Positions 9,663 through 22,263 of a stretch of DNA of 64,000 bases are shown in pieces. A model generated the notes under the pieces. The model saw nothing but the letters and a program-made list of their open reading frames with translations, searched no databases and was not told the DNA's origin. Numbering within the stretch: the stretch's first letter is position 1; each line of letters begins with the position of its first letter. The DNA comes from Adiantum capillus-veneris (taxonomy: Eukaryota; Streptophyta; Polypodiopsida; Polypodiales; Pteridaceae): the NCBI GenBank assembly GCA_014529385.2, contig CM043959.1, positions 54,500,253 to 54,564,252 of the forward strand. Direction: 5' to 3'. The translations under genes and the position numbers were made by a program.

Positions 9663-12480
9663 CTACTGCATCATTTTTCTGGTTACTCTGATCAGCTGAA
9701 ACAGTTTTTGGAGAGCAGTCGTCTGTTCTCCGACTGACATTTTAGTCTGAGGTCCTTTGCTGGTGGCCGTCTGATCTTCAAGAATGACCCGCACCCTTTG
9801 ATCCAAGATTCCTCTAGCAATTTGCATCTGTACCAAAACTTTTTTCAACTGATTTCTGACATCCTTCATACATTTGTAGGTTGGCTTGTTTCCCAACAGA
9901 AGTTCTAATTCTATAGCCAGAGATTGAAAATCTGCAGTAGACTGTCGTTGCCAGTGTGGATTGGTCACTCTCTCTTCAGAAGTGATTATCCATTTAGGTA
10001 TCCTTTCCAACAGCTAGACTGTACTGGGATGCGCAGGTAATTGGCAGGTCTCTTGATCATGAAAAGCAACTGATTTCCAGTGCTCCATCATTTTCCTGGC
10101 TCCGACATAGAGTCGCTGCTGAAAGCGTTCCAGATCAGATAGGAGATCATCATCCTCCAGATATTGCCTGGTTATGGGAGCTTGTTGATGTCTCAATTTC
10201 CTGTTTAGTGTGATAAGCTGTAATGAATTCTGCTCATCAGCTGCTGGTCCCTCAGCCATTACTTTTCCCTTTATCCTCCCTACTATGCTGGGACTGATTT
10301 GATGACAGATTCCCAGTGTTACTAGGTCATTGTTCTTCTGGCTGCTGATGGCTTGACTTATGCCCTTCATACTGGTCTGGCTGGTCTGACTGTGACTGAC
10401 TTCCTCCAGTTGGCCCTGTGCCACCAGTACTAGGTCTTGGAGGTGGAGATGGAGGGGAGGCATCATCATCATCATTAGTATGCCCTTCGTCTTGGTCATC
10501 CTCCTTCTTATCAGCTTCTTCTTTCTTATCTTCTTCTTCTTCCTTATCTTCTTCTGCTTCTTCAAGGGAATTCTGCTGTTCAATATAATCCAAAATGGTT
10601 TGATTTGCCAGAGTATTATTATATTCAGCAACTTTGTCCTGCAAGTGACTTTGCATAGCCTCCATAAGAGACTTCAAATTCTCCAGATCAAAGACAACAT
10701 TGCCTGATGGATTTAAAATCTCAGCCAAATTATTATAAATATATCTTTCAGTGAGGGTAGTCTTCAGAGCTTTATGACGAAGCAGCAAGGAGTTGAAGTC
10801 AACTCTCTTCATTCTCAGCATCGTTTCAAACCGATCTGCAGCTCTCTGTGCTTCCTCCTTTTCTTCCTTCATCATCTGCATAGCAGACTCCGCCCTAGCT
10901 AGCTTACTTTCCAGTAGCTTAATGGACCTCTTTGAATGAGCTTCAAGTAGCTTGTGGCGCAGGTTCTGATTTTCTCTTGCTTCCTTCAGCTTCTCAATCT
11001 GGTCTTCAACCCCCTTCAATTCAGCTTTACCTTATTCAGTTCATCTTCTGACCCTGCAGCGTCCAACATCTGTCCCATATAGTTGACAATAGTGTTCCAT
11101 GAGGACTGGATGAGGACTGAACATCCATGATTGACTGTTGCTGGGTCAGAATCAGTTGGCTCATACACTATAACAGGAGCCATATAGGGTAAAGCAGCAT
11201 AATCAGATTTTTGTAGAAAGAGACGTCCTTTAAGTGGATGGGTCTACAGCTGCTGCAACTTGTCCTTCTTCATCAGGTGCAGAGCGAGCTTCTTCATTGT
11301 TTGGGATAGAAACGCCACCCAGTAGGGTTGGAGAGGTTGGACCTTTGCCCTTATCCAATTGTTCTGCTGACTTTTCAGAGGTAGTCTCTTTTGCTTGATC
11401 TTTGCCAGTACCAGTAGTGACTTTAATCTGTCCTACTGACTGGTTGACTTCAGTGGTCTGAGAAGGTTGTTTGTCAGCCTGGCTGACTAGAGTTTTTTCA
11501 GTAGTCACTGTCTTGACTTGACTCTCCATCTGCTTCAGAAAAGCACTGCTCTTCGTCAATGTAGTCCTCGGTTTCTTTGAGCTGCCAGATTCATCTTGGG
11601 TAGCCTTCCTTTTCAGTCAAGTTGGAGTGGTCCGACTGTCCGTGGCTTCTTCAGCCGAAGACAAATAAATATTTTTTGACACTGGAAATGGCTTCTCACT
11701 CCAAGCTATTCTTACCTGGTCATGAGCATCTGGAGCAGTTCCGAATATAAAAATTGCCAAACATACCAAGCTTTAAATACACTCTGGGATTTCAACTTGG
11801 CAGTTTGTTGAAGCACATTATGTGACAAGATCTGATAAAGGTTGATAGAAACCTTTGAATCCAATGTCTTTGTTAGCAGCATAGCAAAAACCTTCTCTGA
11901 CACATATGTTGGATTATTCTTAAGACTAACAGCTTCATCTACAAACCTATAAGCAACGCAAGCTTCCAGTCCGGCCACTGGAATCCCTTGACTACTGGCT
12001 TTTCTTTTTCGCTTGACAACATCATCCTCCTTCAAAACTATGCTGATCTGCTGTGGAGTTGCCACAGACGGCTTGGGCTCATTTGGCATACGAAATGCAA
12101 AAGCTATGTTGTCTGGTGTGATAGACACCTTCTTGCCATATACCATAGCACTGCCATCTTCAGCATTGAAAGAGTCGAGAACCTGCTTGATGATGGCTGT
12201 GTCAAAATCGATTCTTGTGGCTTGCAGAACCACACATAAATCCCATAGTTGCAGTAGAGCCATGGCTTGGTCAGTGAACACGTAACGCTGAATCTTGCTG
12301 TAAGGGATGAGGGGAAGGCTTGCCTTTGCAGCAGTGACAATAGCTTGGGTTTCATTGAGAGATTCCTGCATCTTTTCTGAACGTTTCCTCCTACACATAC
12401 ACTGTGAAGATGACGAAACATGTGAGGAAGAGGAAGACTTACTTGATGCTTCAAATCTGTACCTAGGTGTTCATGGCAAA
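9663..12480 (-). pseudogene. Additional post-integrase ORF of the gypsy element (env-like position)
   Basis: The coding stretch is on the same strand as pol. Near 12480-12300 it is Ser-rich with CMCRRKRSEK. A globular segment of ~200 residues follows (12398-11712; IQRYVFTDQAMALLQLWDLC, YGKKVSITPDNIAFAFRMP), loosely reminiscent of plant mobile-domain or 'putative transposon' domains. Next is a Thr/Gln-rich linker (11559-11230) and a coiled coil (11019 to about 10700; KLKEARENQNLRHKLLEAHS). Then come an acidic Glu/Asp/Lys tract and Pro/Ser/Gly-rich tail (to 10327), and a further helical segment (10262-9663; LEDDDLLSDLERFQQRLYVG). Stops and frame changes at about 11600, 11020, 10300 and 10014 break it. 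The function is unknown; no signal peptide or membrane anchor is evident, which argues against a true envelope. Confidence 0.6.
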
Positions 12481-12763
12481 GCTAGACGACAGTCCACTGT
12501 CTCCTCAGAAGACGAAGTCTGCGGCTGGAGCGAAGATACCTCAGAGCTTGGTGAGGCTAATGGACAACAGGTGGGAATCATCGCGCAGGAGATTTGTGAG
12601 AAAAAATGCCGACTCTCCTTACTATTATACTCGTTCGCACCATAAAAGCTCCACCACTTGTCGTTCCTAGACTTTTGTGCGTCGCTACTGTCGTGGTAGA
12701 CATGCATTGGACAAGACTCCTACCCATCCTTGAAATGATTACTACTAGAGTGCCATCTGACTG

Positions 12764-14348
12764 TTAGGCGCTTAAAAATTGATAACTGTGTTCCCACTGA
12801 TACTGGCCTGGGCCCCATTCTGGCTTGATCACACTGGTACTGGTTCTGGTACCAGTCTGGCTTGGTCCTACTGACACTGGTTCTGAAACTGGAATTGGCT
12901 GCACATGAAAAAGCCCAAAAATATCTGATTTTGGTATCTCTTGATCTTCAGTTCCCAGCTCCCTAGTACCCTGGCCAGGCTCTCTAGCTTCTGAATAGTA
13001 GAGTTTGATCTTTGCGACATTATACACCCCTGGCAGCAGTAATCCAGATAAGTCTTTCAATTTGACTGTGCCATTGGAGAAAACCCAGCCTACCTCAAAT
13101 GGTCCTGCCCAGGCAATCTTTAGGTTTGGCTTCTTATGACCCAATCTACACTGATAGAGGAGCACCAGATCCCCTTTCTGAAATTCTAGGACCTTAATTC
13201 TGCGATCATGCCAGTGCTTCCTTCGTTGCTGAACAATCTCTTGTTCCAGCATAGCCCGTTGCCTGAGTTCATCTAACTGCATAAGCTCATCCATGCACGT
13301 TTTCAGATTGTGGTTGAAGTTTAACCCATATTTCACAGCCATTCTCAGGCTTGGGATAACAAACTCCATAGGAACCACAACTTCAGTGCCATACACCATT
13401 CTGAATGGTGTCAACCCTGTAGTGACCTTGTAAGCTGTCCTATACGCCCATAAAGCAATCTGGAGCTTCAAATCCCACTAGTCTGGCTTCTTCTACACAA
13501 CCTTAGTGAGAATAGTCTTTATTATCTTATTACTACTTTCAGCCTGTCCATTGCATCTGGGATAATAAGGGGTAGATTTTTGATGCTTGACTGAAAGCAT
13601 ATCCATTAGAATCTCCATGGTGTCATTAATAAAATGTGTCCCTTGGTCCGACACAATCTCTAGAGAACATCCATAGCGATAGAAAATATTCTCAAATAGA
13701 AATCTTGCAGTTGACTTGGCTGTGTTGTCAGAAAGAGCCTTAGCTTCAACCCACTTAGTGACATAACAAGTAGCCATCACTATGTACTTGTTCTTCCTGG
13801 GGGTAACCTTCTTAAAAGGTCCCATAAAATCCAAGCTCCATTTCATGAAAACCCCCAGTGGTTGTACTGGCGTTAAATGAGTCATGTCTGCAGCTGTAGG
13901 TCTACCCATTCTTTGGCATATGTCACAAGTTTTGCAAAAACTTCTAACATTAGCTATCAATGTTTGCCACCATCAACCAGCTTGCAAAATCTTCTTGTAG
14001 GTAACTTCATTGGAAAAATGTCCACCACATTCACCATTTTGTGCCTCTAAGATGACTTGCATTCTCCCTTCCATAGGCACACAACGCCGAAGAATACCAT
14101 CAACACCTAGTCGATAGAGTGAACCCCCTATGATGGTAAACTTCAAGCTCTTGGTGACCAAAGCCTTCTTCTGGTTCTGCTTCCAGTCATCTGGGAAAGC
14201 ACCCTGAGAAAGAAACTGATAAACATCATACCATTCAGGGTCAACTGATTCTCCTCCTTCCAGCTGAAATAATTCAGCATCCATTGGTTCGTCCCTTAAG
14301 GATGCTTCTGAATAACCCTCTGTACTTATGGATAGAAAATCAGCTCCA
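12764..14348 (-). pseudogene. Gypsy integrase (with C-terminal domain)
   Basis: The zinc-binding region reads GECGGHFSNE then CKTCDICQRMG. The catalytic core shows all three acidic positions: LDFMGPFKK (D), EIVSDQGTHF (D) and RCNGQAESSNK (E), followed by ALWAYRTAYK, GLTPFRMVYG and the LVLLYQCRLG/WAGPFEV segments of the C-terminal region. Integrase inserts the cDNA into the chromosome. In-frame stops interrupt it at 13973-13975 (TGA), 13493-13495 (TAG) and about 13478 (TAG), with no frameshift. No chromodomain is visible after it. Confidence 0.9.
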
Positions 14349-15970
14349 CAGTGATTCTTGCCAGTCTTATGAAAAATTCAAAATTCAAACTCCATGAGGA
14401 ACATCATCCACCGTATTAGCCTGCCTTGAATAATGACTTTATTAATCAAGAACAAAAGAGCCCAATGATCCACATAGAAATGAAATAGTTTGCCTAGCAG
14501 GTAATGCCTGAACTTTGTAGCACTGAAAACCATTCCTAGGGCTTCTCGTTTAGTGGTCGTATAACCTTGTTCAGCCTGACTGAATCTGCAAGGACTGACA
14601 AAATAAACAGGATAAGTAGTCCTTTCATCTGGCTGAGCCAATATCGCCCCCATTGCCAGTCCCGAAGCGTCCACATGTACATGGAAAATAACATCCCAGT
14701 TTGGTTGCCTGAGGATTGGTTTACTGATAATGTCCTTTTTCAAGTTCTGAAAGCTTTCCTCACACTCAGCAGTCCAATTGAACTTACTGGTCTTCTTTGT
14801 GAGCTCATATGATGGTACTCTTTGATAGGCAAACTTATGCACAAACCTTCTGTAGAAGTTAATATAACCCAGGAAAGAGCTTAACTTAGATGCATTTCTG
14901 GGTGCTTTGGCTTGCTGAACACACTGGATTTTATCGTTGGCCATTTCTATTCCATTACGGGATACTACATGTCCCAGTAGTTTTCCCTTCCAGACTAGGA
15001 AAACGGATTTAAATGGATTCAAACAAATCCGCTTCTCCTGATAGCGTTTAAAAACCATTTCTAGAAATAGTAAGTGCTGTTCCTCATTTGAATATACAGT
15101 AAAATCATCCATGAAGATGGCGAGGAACCGATGAAGAAACTCATTGAACATTTCCATCATACACCACTGAAAAGTAGCTGGTGCATTGCATAGGCCGAAA
15201 GGCATCACCAGATATATGAAAGTTCCCTAGTCGATGATGAAAGTGGTCTTCGCTCTATCCTCAGGAGCGATCTGTAACTGGTTATAGCCACTGTAATAAC
15301 TGTCCATAAAACTATACATTTCATATCCTGCAATCTCATCAAGCAACATGTCAGTAAAAGGCAATGGAAATGGATCTTTGATAGTTTGGGAATTGAGTTT
15401 CCTATAGTCAACACAGACTCTCAATTTCCCATTCTTCTTGAGAACTACTACTATGGGAAACAGCCAATCGCTACTGGCCACTTCTGTGATGAACCCAGTC
15501 TTGAGAAGATTGTCAATCTCCTCCTTGACCTTCTTAGCATAGTTGGGGTTCATTCGGTATCTTTGCAGTCTTATTGGCCGAGCATCTGGATTCAACGGTA
15601 TCCTGTGCTGGCATACTTCGGGATCCACCCCTTTCAGGTCTGTGCGTTTCCATGCAAATACGTCTTTGTAGTTCTGGAACATCGTGCGTGTCTTTTCCTT
15701 CATTGTAGGATTGAGATGCTTATTAACCTTGATCATCCTAGGACTCTCCTCAGAGCCTAGGTACCATTCTTCAACTTCTTGGTCGTCTGGAAGCAACCAA
15801 TTAGGCCCACCTCCTTTTCTCTTGGTCGATTCCTCAACATAATCCCAAGATGGCCCGTTAAGTTCTGAATCAGCATTCTGATTCACTGTGTGCTCTCCCG
15901 AATGCACTGGCTCCTCTGCTATGCCAGTTTCAGCTGATTCCTCTAGCCTCCCAGTTAACTGAACTGATCC
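14349..15970 (-). pseudogene. Gypsy reverse transcriptase and RNase H
   Basis: RT motifs run in order: LKTGFITEVASSDWLFPIV, RVCVDYRKLNSQTIKD, FMDSYYSGYNQLQIAPED, VMPFGLCNAPATFQ, and FMDD as the catalytic YxDD variant (IFMDDFTVYS). The thumb/connection (LGYINFYRRFV) leads to RNase H (HVDASGLAMGAILAQPDE, TTTKREALGMVFS, KFRHYLLG, YVDHWALLFL). The frame is shared by 15907-14378 and by the integrase. It is broken by a TAG at 15227-15229, just before the VMPFG motif where a Trp is usual, and a TGA at 14378-14380. Confidence 0.93.
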
Positions 15971-16146
15971 TTCTCATGTATTGATTTCAGTAAACTGATA
16001 TGGGAATTGCTTTTTCTGCTTGTCGGCCTGCTCTTTGTTCAGTAAAACCGCATTCAAGTCAATTTGTGCTAGAGGAAATATGTTCAGAGTTGCTGACATT
16101 CATTCAATCTTCTTTGCCTTGTACTTCTGGCATAATTTCTTAGGCC

Positions 16147-16550
16147 TCAGCTCTTTTCTCCAGCTCCTAGTATTGTTTGTCTGGATCTGAACTCTGCTCT
16201 GCTGGCCCCTTGTATGGTTAAGGTTTGATTTGCATAGTCGTGAACATCATGTGCCGTTCTCAACCATGTGCGTCCTAGCAGCATCCCATATGCCCCTTGC
16301 ACATCAAGAACTAGGAAGCTGGATTTAAATTTTTCCTTGCCTACTCTTATCTGCATATTTTCAATCATGCCAGTAGCTTGTACTACTCTGTGATATGCCA
16401 TTCTCACTTTAAATGGTGTTGGCTTTAGATTTGTGATGCCCATCCTCTGCTGGAGATGTACTCCCATTATATTGACTTCTGCTCCTCCATCCAAGATGAC
16501 ACTTGAAAGTGGTTCCCATTGCTTCCGAACCTTGTAATCCACCTGAATGA
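16147..16550 (-). pseudogene. Gypsy aspartic protease
   Basis: The retropepsin core reads SSVILDGGAEVNIMG, with DGGA in place of the usual D-S/T-G-A, and QGAYGMLLGRTWLRTA as the hydrophobic-hydrophobic-Gly flap/C-terminal motif. It lies between gag and RT, as expected. DGGA is a tolerated variant in some plant elements, but activity cannot be inferred. It is in the same frame as the end of gag. Confidence 0.85.
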
Positions 16551-16984
16551 GCGGTACTTTATCATCTCACACAGCCGTCACATCAACTGTTCTGGCCTCC
16601 GCTTTAGCTTTCCTTCTCTGTTTGATGAATTTCGCCACTTCAGGCAAGGTTCTTCTGATATCTTCCAACTCCACTGTAAGTTTCTGAATTCTATCACAGA
16701 TCTTAACATGGATTTCCTCCTTCTCCTGATCAGACTGGTTGTCGAAGCTCGAAGAACTGGTCGTATCTTCGCAATGCCATTCCTCCCTTATAGTGCTTCC
16801 AGTTCTTCTATTAACTCCTAATTCTCCAATCATTCCTTGTACTGCAGCCAGCATGGTCTCAGGTATGCCAGGCTTTGACTGATCTTTCTTAGTAGATTGG
16901 GCTGGTATCTTCTGAATGACTTGGGCTTCAGAACTTTCTGGCTGCTCTGGCAGCTTCTTGGCTAAATCCTCCGTGATTTTCGCC

Positions 16985-18663
16985 GCTAGTTCTCTCTACT
17001 CCTACCATTCATCTACCACCTTCTCTTTACCCTTGGCCTTCCATACCTCTCTCTGTTGAGCCCATTTGTTGCTTTCAGTAGTGATTGGTTTTTCTGGAGT
17101 ATCTGGAATTTTTTCAATTACTACTCCTTTGCTCCTTGTTACTGCCCGTACTGGAACTGGCTCTGGTGCCTTTGTCTCAGTAGCAGCAGGTGCAGGTGTA
17201 GGTGTAGGTGTGTCTGGACATTGAGCCGCGAAATGCCCATACTTTCCACAAGTATAGCAATTCAAACTCCGGCTCTGGAAGTTGCCATGCCCTCGGCCTC
17301 GGCCAGTACCCGCTTGGTATCTGCCTCGGCCTGGGACCAGTACCATTGGTACCTGGTTTCTCCTCCTGAGAGGCTTTGGCGGTTTCCACTCTTATTGGTT
17401 TCGTATATGCTACCACTGACAAGTCTTTGCCCTTCTTGAAGTGATGAATCCTAATACCACAATTATTCCATAAATGGCCAAAGGCCTTATAGTAAGTACA
17501 CTGTGGGCACTCGTTGGAAACATGGATTTGCATTTTGAACACCAAGTCTCCATTTTCCTCACTGGTTGTCTGGTATCGCTAATCTCTGCAATCTGCCTAG
17601 CCATCTCTTCAATCTTCTTAGTCCAGGATCCCTTTTTTGACTTATCCTTGGACCTCTCGTTGGAGCTGCTTTCAGAGCTGCTGGAAACTTCGTTGGAATC
17701 AGAGTTCTCAATAGAAGAACTACTGCTACTGGATCTTCTCTTCTTATGGCTCTTTTCCTTCTTGGCCTGTTGTTCCAGCTTCAGTGCTCGCTGTACTAGA
17801 TCATTGAATTTCTTCGTTGGTGCTGGTACCTCCTGCTCTCTAAGCTTCTTTGCTACGAAAGCCATTAAGCAACCATGCACGCATTAGCTTTTCTGACGGC
17901 GGTTCCTACAATTGCCTTGTCAGCTCCTTGATTTTCTCCACATAGCTTCGGACTGACAGATTCCTCTGCTTGATCTTATCCAATTCACAAAGAATATCCT
18001 CATCACCTCTGTTGTCGGAATACTCCAATCTGAAGGCTTTAAGTAGTTTGTTATAGGATTTAAGCTGACAAGCAGGGTAATGGTAGTACCACTTTCTCGC
18101 TGCCTCCTTCAAGGTTTGTGGAAAGTATTCATCTTCATCAATATTCTTCAGCTCTGCATATTGCTCAAAAGCCTGGATGTGAACATCCGGATCATCCTTC
18201 TTGCCCCCTTTGAAGACTGGAAAAGAGATTTTTAGTGAGGATGTGTAATCATTCCGATTACCGCTGGGCCTGCCGCTTCTCTTCTTAGAGTCTGAATGAC
18301 GCTTTGGAGTCTTCTTAGAGTTGTCAATATCTGCATCCCAATCAATATCTGTTTCTATCTCTGTGTCAGTGTCCTCTCTGGCCTGTCTACTGGAAGTGTG
18401 GCGACTGCCTTTACTACCTTTGGTACCCTCATTCCCCTGCCTGGACCGAGAAATTTTGGCCTTTCGTGCTTCCCTTTCTGCCCGTCTGCGTCTAGAGTGA
18501 CTGGAATGCTATGAGTCCTGCGTCTCATCAGCCTAACTATGCTCCTCATGAGCCTTAGTGTCAGTCACCCTCTCTTGCTTAGGGACAAATTCTCTTCCCG
18601 ACTCGTCATGCATAGGATCAACACTGATGGTTGATTTCCGGCCACAACTGGTTTTGGGTGCCA
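16985..18663 (-). pseudogene. Gypsy gag with CCHC zinc knuckle
   Basis: Translation probably starts at 18663 (MAPKTSCGRKS). An Arg/Ser/Lys-rich N-terminus precedes the retrotransposon gag capsid-like domain (ISFPVFKGGKKDDPDVHIQA, FPQTLKEAARKWYYHYP, LLKAFRLEYSD). Then comes a poly-Ser stretch (about 17750-17700), a Cys pair region (CSKC...CPQC...C near 17540-17450) and a CCHC knuckle CYTCGKYGHFAAQC near 17255. Gag packages the element RNA. The frame changes several times (about 17880, 17500 and 17350) and there are stops at about 18510 and 17905, so the copy is non-functional. Confidence 0.82.
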
Positions 18664-18689
18664 TTGCTGTAGCTGAGAACTTCCAACTG

Positions 18690-19247
18690 AGAGAAGAGTG
18701 TTCCAGTCACGAGCTTCAGCTCTAGCCACCGTGATTGCCAAAATGGAATTGGAGCTGATCTCTTGAGATAGCTAATTCCAGTGGTAAAAGCTTTTAGCTA
18801 CTGGTGATGTATTATTTCAGACAGTAGAATGGACAGAGGAACATAAACTGAAATGGAATACATCTACTTGAATAAGAACCAGACTAAGTACTGAGAATGA
18901 TATTCAGATTCGGATTTAGATTCACATTCAGATTCAGATTCATAGTAACTGAGTACAGAGTATGTATAATTGGAATATACTGCACTGCTATAATTGGAAT
19001 TACAAATGATGGATTACAATGAAGATGATGTAGCTTATAAACAAAAGGATGAACAGAGTACAGTCGACAACAGTGCCAATGATTGCTAACCCGAGTACAA
19101 TTGCCAACAAATGCCAACCCGATTACAATGTAATGGGCCCTATTTATATGCCTTGGGTTTACCATGGTAATTACCGTAGTAATTACTGACTGATTCACTG
19201 TTTGTCTCACAGGAGCCGGTTCCCACCTAGTGAAACTGTCTCAGCCA

Positions 19248-19250
<3 letters not shown>
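18690..19250 (-). repeat. Probable 5' LTR and leader of the minus-strand gypsy element
   Basis: Upstream of gag, the minus strand carries a clear TATA box in the context TATAAATAGGG (about 19138-19148) followed by TTACATTGTAATC, in promoter-like order. It also shows an internal hexamer-type repeat (about 18900-18945, GAATCTGAATCTGAATG). No second copy is present in the window, so the LTR borders cannot be set. Confidence 0.5.

Positions 19251-19304
<54 letters not shown>
19250..19304. repeat. CT microsatellite (about 27 units)
   Basis: Pure CT run at the boundary between the gypsy element and the copia flank. Confidence 0.97.
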
Positions 19305-19308
<4 letters not shown>

Positions 19309-20682
19309 TACAGATCCACCCATCTCCAACAACTACTTGAGCAAAATTCTCATGCAATGATGACTCACTCCAGCCTCTCGACTTTCATATACCATTTTGG
19401 GCTACTATACATTTCAACCCTATTCTCTAGATGTAGACTTATCCAGATTTTTTGTAATTACTTTATCCTTGCCAAATCAACTTCATTTAAAGTATAGCAC
19501 ATATAAGTATTTCATGTGCGTACGCAAAGGGAACTTTTCTCCCATTGGGTCCCCCCCCCCCCTCATTCATCCAGGTATTTATACCCTAGCTTTGGATCAC
19601 AAACCTTCTACTTTATTTTCTTGCCAAGCTAAGTTCCTCCCTCATACCACAACACCTTCACTTCATAAAACTTTACATGCTCCAATATCTAATATCTTTA
19701 TATCCTTTCAAAGAGCTATGGCCATCCAAATAACTTCCAAAATTCACCTTTCAACCACAAATGGCCTCCTATATCTTCTTCTACATTATCCCTACAAAGG
19801 CTTCAATATCATCAAACTATCAACGCTCAATTCAAGAAAGTCTAGCCATTTCATCACCACTTCCTCAACACCTAGCACCTTGCAAAGGGTGTCTAGGGGA
19901 AGACACTCATTAGGAAGTGTGGAGTTGCGTAGCAATTTGTGCACACTTGGGTTGCAATAGGGTGAAGACACGTAGAAGTGGCATGGTAAGTGAGGCCAAG
20001 CATGGATAGCAGTAATGGAAGCAAAGATGGATTGAGTGAAGACTCCAAGTGAAGTGAAGTGAAGTCACTTGAGAAGACGCAATGAAGAAATAGATTCTTG
20101 CATCTAAAATATTTGCGATGATGTATAACTGATGTATTGGCCTCTAAATGAGTTTGAAGTTGTAACCATATTTTGGTAATGATGTGTGTAACCACACTTA
20201 GGATTGTCAGGGCACTTTTCCTTGCTACGAGGTTTTCCCCCCCGGCTTGTATACACTCAAGGGAAATCCTTGCTATGAGATTTCCCCCCCCTGGCTTGTA
20301 TACACCCATCACTCAAGGTAAATCCTTATCTAATGCAAAGTAGACTCAGTAATACTTCTTGTGTCGTGTTCTCTCGAGATTCTCTTTCAACTTTTCCGTC
20401 TTTGCGCTCATTCATAGAGCTTTATATCAAACAATTGGTTTTAGAGTAGGCTTTGACATCCCTCGCAACATAGCCAGTCGGGGGGCGGGGGGGTCACTAT
20501 GTATAAATTGTGAATTATTCGTGCGTTCAAGGACTATTTATTAAACTCCTTGTCTGTGAATTTTTGACACAAATAAATACACCCTTTTCCTATTCAATCA
20601 ATAGATTTTTTGCCAATTCCATTCCGCTGTACCCTTCTATATGTGAAAATGTGAGATTTTTCTTTTTAATAACACCTTCTAT

Positions 20683-20728
<46 letters not shown>

Positions 20729-20960
20729 AGCATTGCCAACACCCTCCTATGTCACACTCTTCAATTGAGTATTTTTGATAGAGCTTCGTATCGTAAAAAA
20801 CTTAATACAGAATCATTTTGGTCTTTGTTTCCACTACTAGCAATACTGTGCAAGTAATTTTATCCTTTTGTATAGATTGTTTGAAACTAGGCACTTTGCA
20901 ATCCACTATGGGATGTTCTATATATAAGAGGCTGGTTTTGTGTAGTTTATACATGCAAAT
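19305..20960 (+). other. Copia 5' flank / LTR-like region with homopolymer C tracts
   Basis: No gene is recognised. At about 20170-20340 the sequence resembles the element's LTR start (ACTTAGGATTGTCAGGGCAC) and contains a ~57-base imperfect duplication (CCTTGCTACGAGGTTTTCCC and CCTTGCTATGAGATTTCCCC). A TATATATAAGAGG box lies at about 20920, shortly before the copia gag start. C runs occur at 19550-19562 and 20685-20728. The region probably includes a decayed 5' LTR. Confidence 0.45.
20685..20728. repeat. Poly-C tract, 44 bases
   Basis: 44 consecutive C residues. Such a run is unusual and its length is prone to sequencing or assembly error. Confidence 0.85.
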
Positions 20961-20982
20961 TTTGCATCAGGTAGTCACCAAC

Positions 20983-22263
20983 CATGGCTAACAATGATAA
21001 TGCTTTTTGCACGTTGTCCCCTAAGGAAAAGATATAGTTGGATGGAGACAACTACCCACTTTGGGCATACATGATGCAACATGTCCTCATTGCAAAGAGT
21101 GTTGGAATATTATGATGTAAGACCGGATTCTATAGATATGGATGTTGTGGATGATTGTGTAGGCTCTATCACTCCTACTACTATAGTTGTTTTGCCTACT
21201 AATGAGCAAGCATGTTGGAATGCTAAGGATGTGTAGGCTCATGCATGGATTTCACTTTCTATTAAGTGTTTCACCTCTAGTCTTGTGATAGAGAATAAAC
21301 TTGATCATGTGAAGTTTGATGGTTCTATTTGTGTATTGTTGCAAGTGGCTTAGTTTAGAAGAAATAGGGCTAATTAGTGCACTATTGATCAAGCATTTGG
21401 GTAGAATAAAAATACAAATTTTTCCACCTCCAATGCTTCTACTTTTATAAGTCTTGCCCCGCACTTGCTACCTCTTCAAACATCAATAGGTCTGAGAAGT
21501 CTAGCAATAAAGGCAAGAAGAAGCAATACTATAGGAAAAATGATCATCTCATTGAGAAATTTCCTAAGCTTAAAGCTAAAGAGGCTTGTAAGAAAAAGAA
21601 AAATGCAGCTATTTTAGATGCTTCTTCAAACACAAACTCAAAAAATGGTGTGCAAGATGTAAAATGGTCTTTTAGTGTACAGTGTAAGTATGGCCCATCT
21701 GTTCATGATGCATCTATTGTAGAATCTATGGATTATGCATGATATTGTGACAATGGTGCACCTAAGAGTATAATATCTCATCACGATTTGTTCAATTCTC
21801 TGACACTATCCTTAATGGGAATACTATCACATGTGCCAAGAATGCCTCTTATCCGGTTAAGGAAGCTGGAAAAATTATGTTTAGTGTTGCAAGTGGTAGA
21901 CATACCTTTTGCATGTATCTGCACTTGCAAACCTTGGTCTTGTAATCATGTTTGTGGAAGATAGAAGTATTTTACATGATATCAATTTTGGAGATACTAA
22001 TGTGGCATCTGGCGCTTTGTTTTGGGGGCTATGTAAGTTCAAGGCTTAGAAAAAATGTTCAATGCTTACAAGAAATGTGTGGTACAAAAGATTCAACATG
22101 CATAGCTTTTAGTTCAAAGACTGTGTTAGACACAAGACTTGGCATGCATGTTTTTGTCATTAGAATATTGCGTATTTGTGGTACTTGTAAATATATAATA
22201 TGGTTGCTTCATTCCCCTCTTGAGGCACCATTAGATCTAGTGTGGCTAGTGCAAAACTTGTGT
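20983..22263 (+). pseudogene. Copia gag and protease
   Basis: LDGDNYPLWAYMMQHVLIAK is the copia gag N-terminal signature. KKKQYYRKNDHLIEKFPKLK marks a decayed zinc-knuckle region. YCDNGAPKSIISHHDLF near 21738-21790 is a decayed protease active site (the usual D-S-G-A is D-N-G-A here). Stops are frequent (for example TAG at about 21036 and TGA at about 21740). It ends where the inverted insertion begins. Confidence 0.75.

Larger units (their letters stand above)
9663..19250 (-). mobile_element. Ty3/gypsy retrotransposon with extra 3' ORF, degenerate
   Basis: Minus-strand order: leader/5' LTR (about 19250-18690), gag with zinc knuckle, aspartic protease, RT, RNase H, integrase, then a further ~900-codon coding region. 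The RT-RNase H-integrase order defines gypsy. No chromodomain is visible after integrase, and the long additional region in the env position recalls Athila/Tat-type plant elements, though I cannot place the lineage. No matching 3' LTR was found near 9.5-9.66 kb, where a copia scrap lies instead, so the 3' end is probably truncated. Confidence 0.85.

Noticed and set aside
12467-12670. 67-codon + strand frame (IPQSLVRLMDNRWESSRRRF) opposite the gypsy 3' ORF
   Set aside because: It looks mildly protein-like and an antisense ORF is known in some Tat elements, but it is short, overlaps a gap between pol and the sense ORF, and has no recognisable domain.
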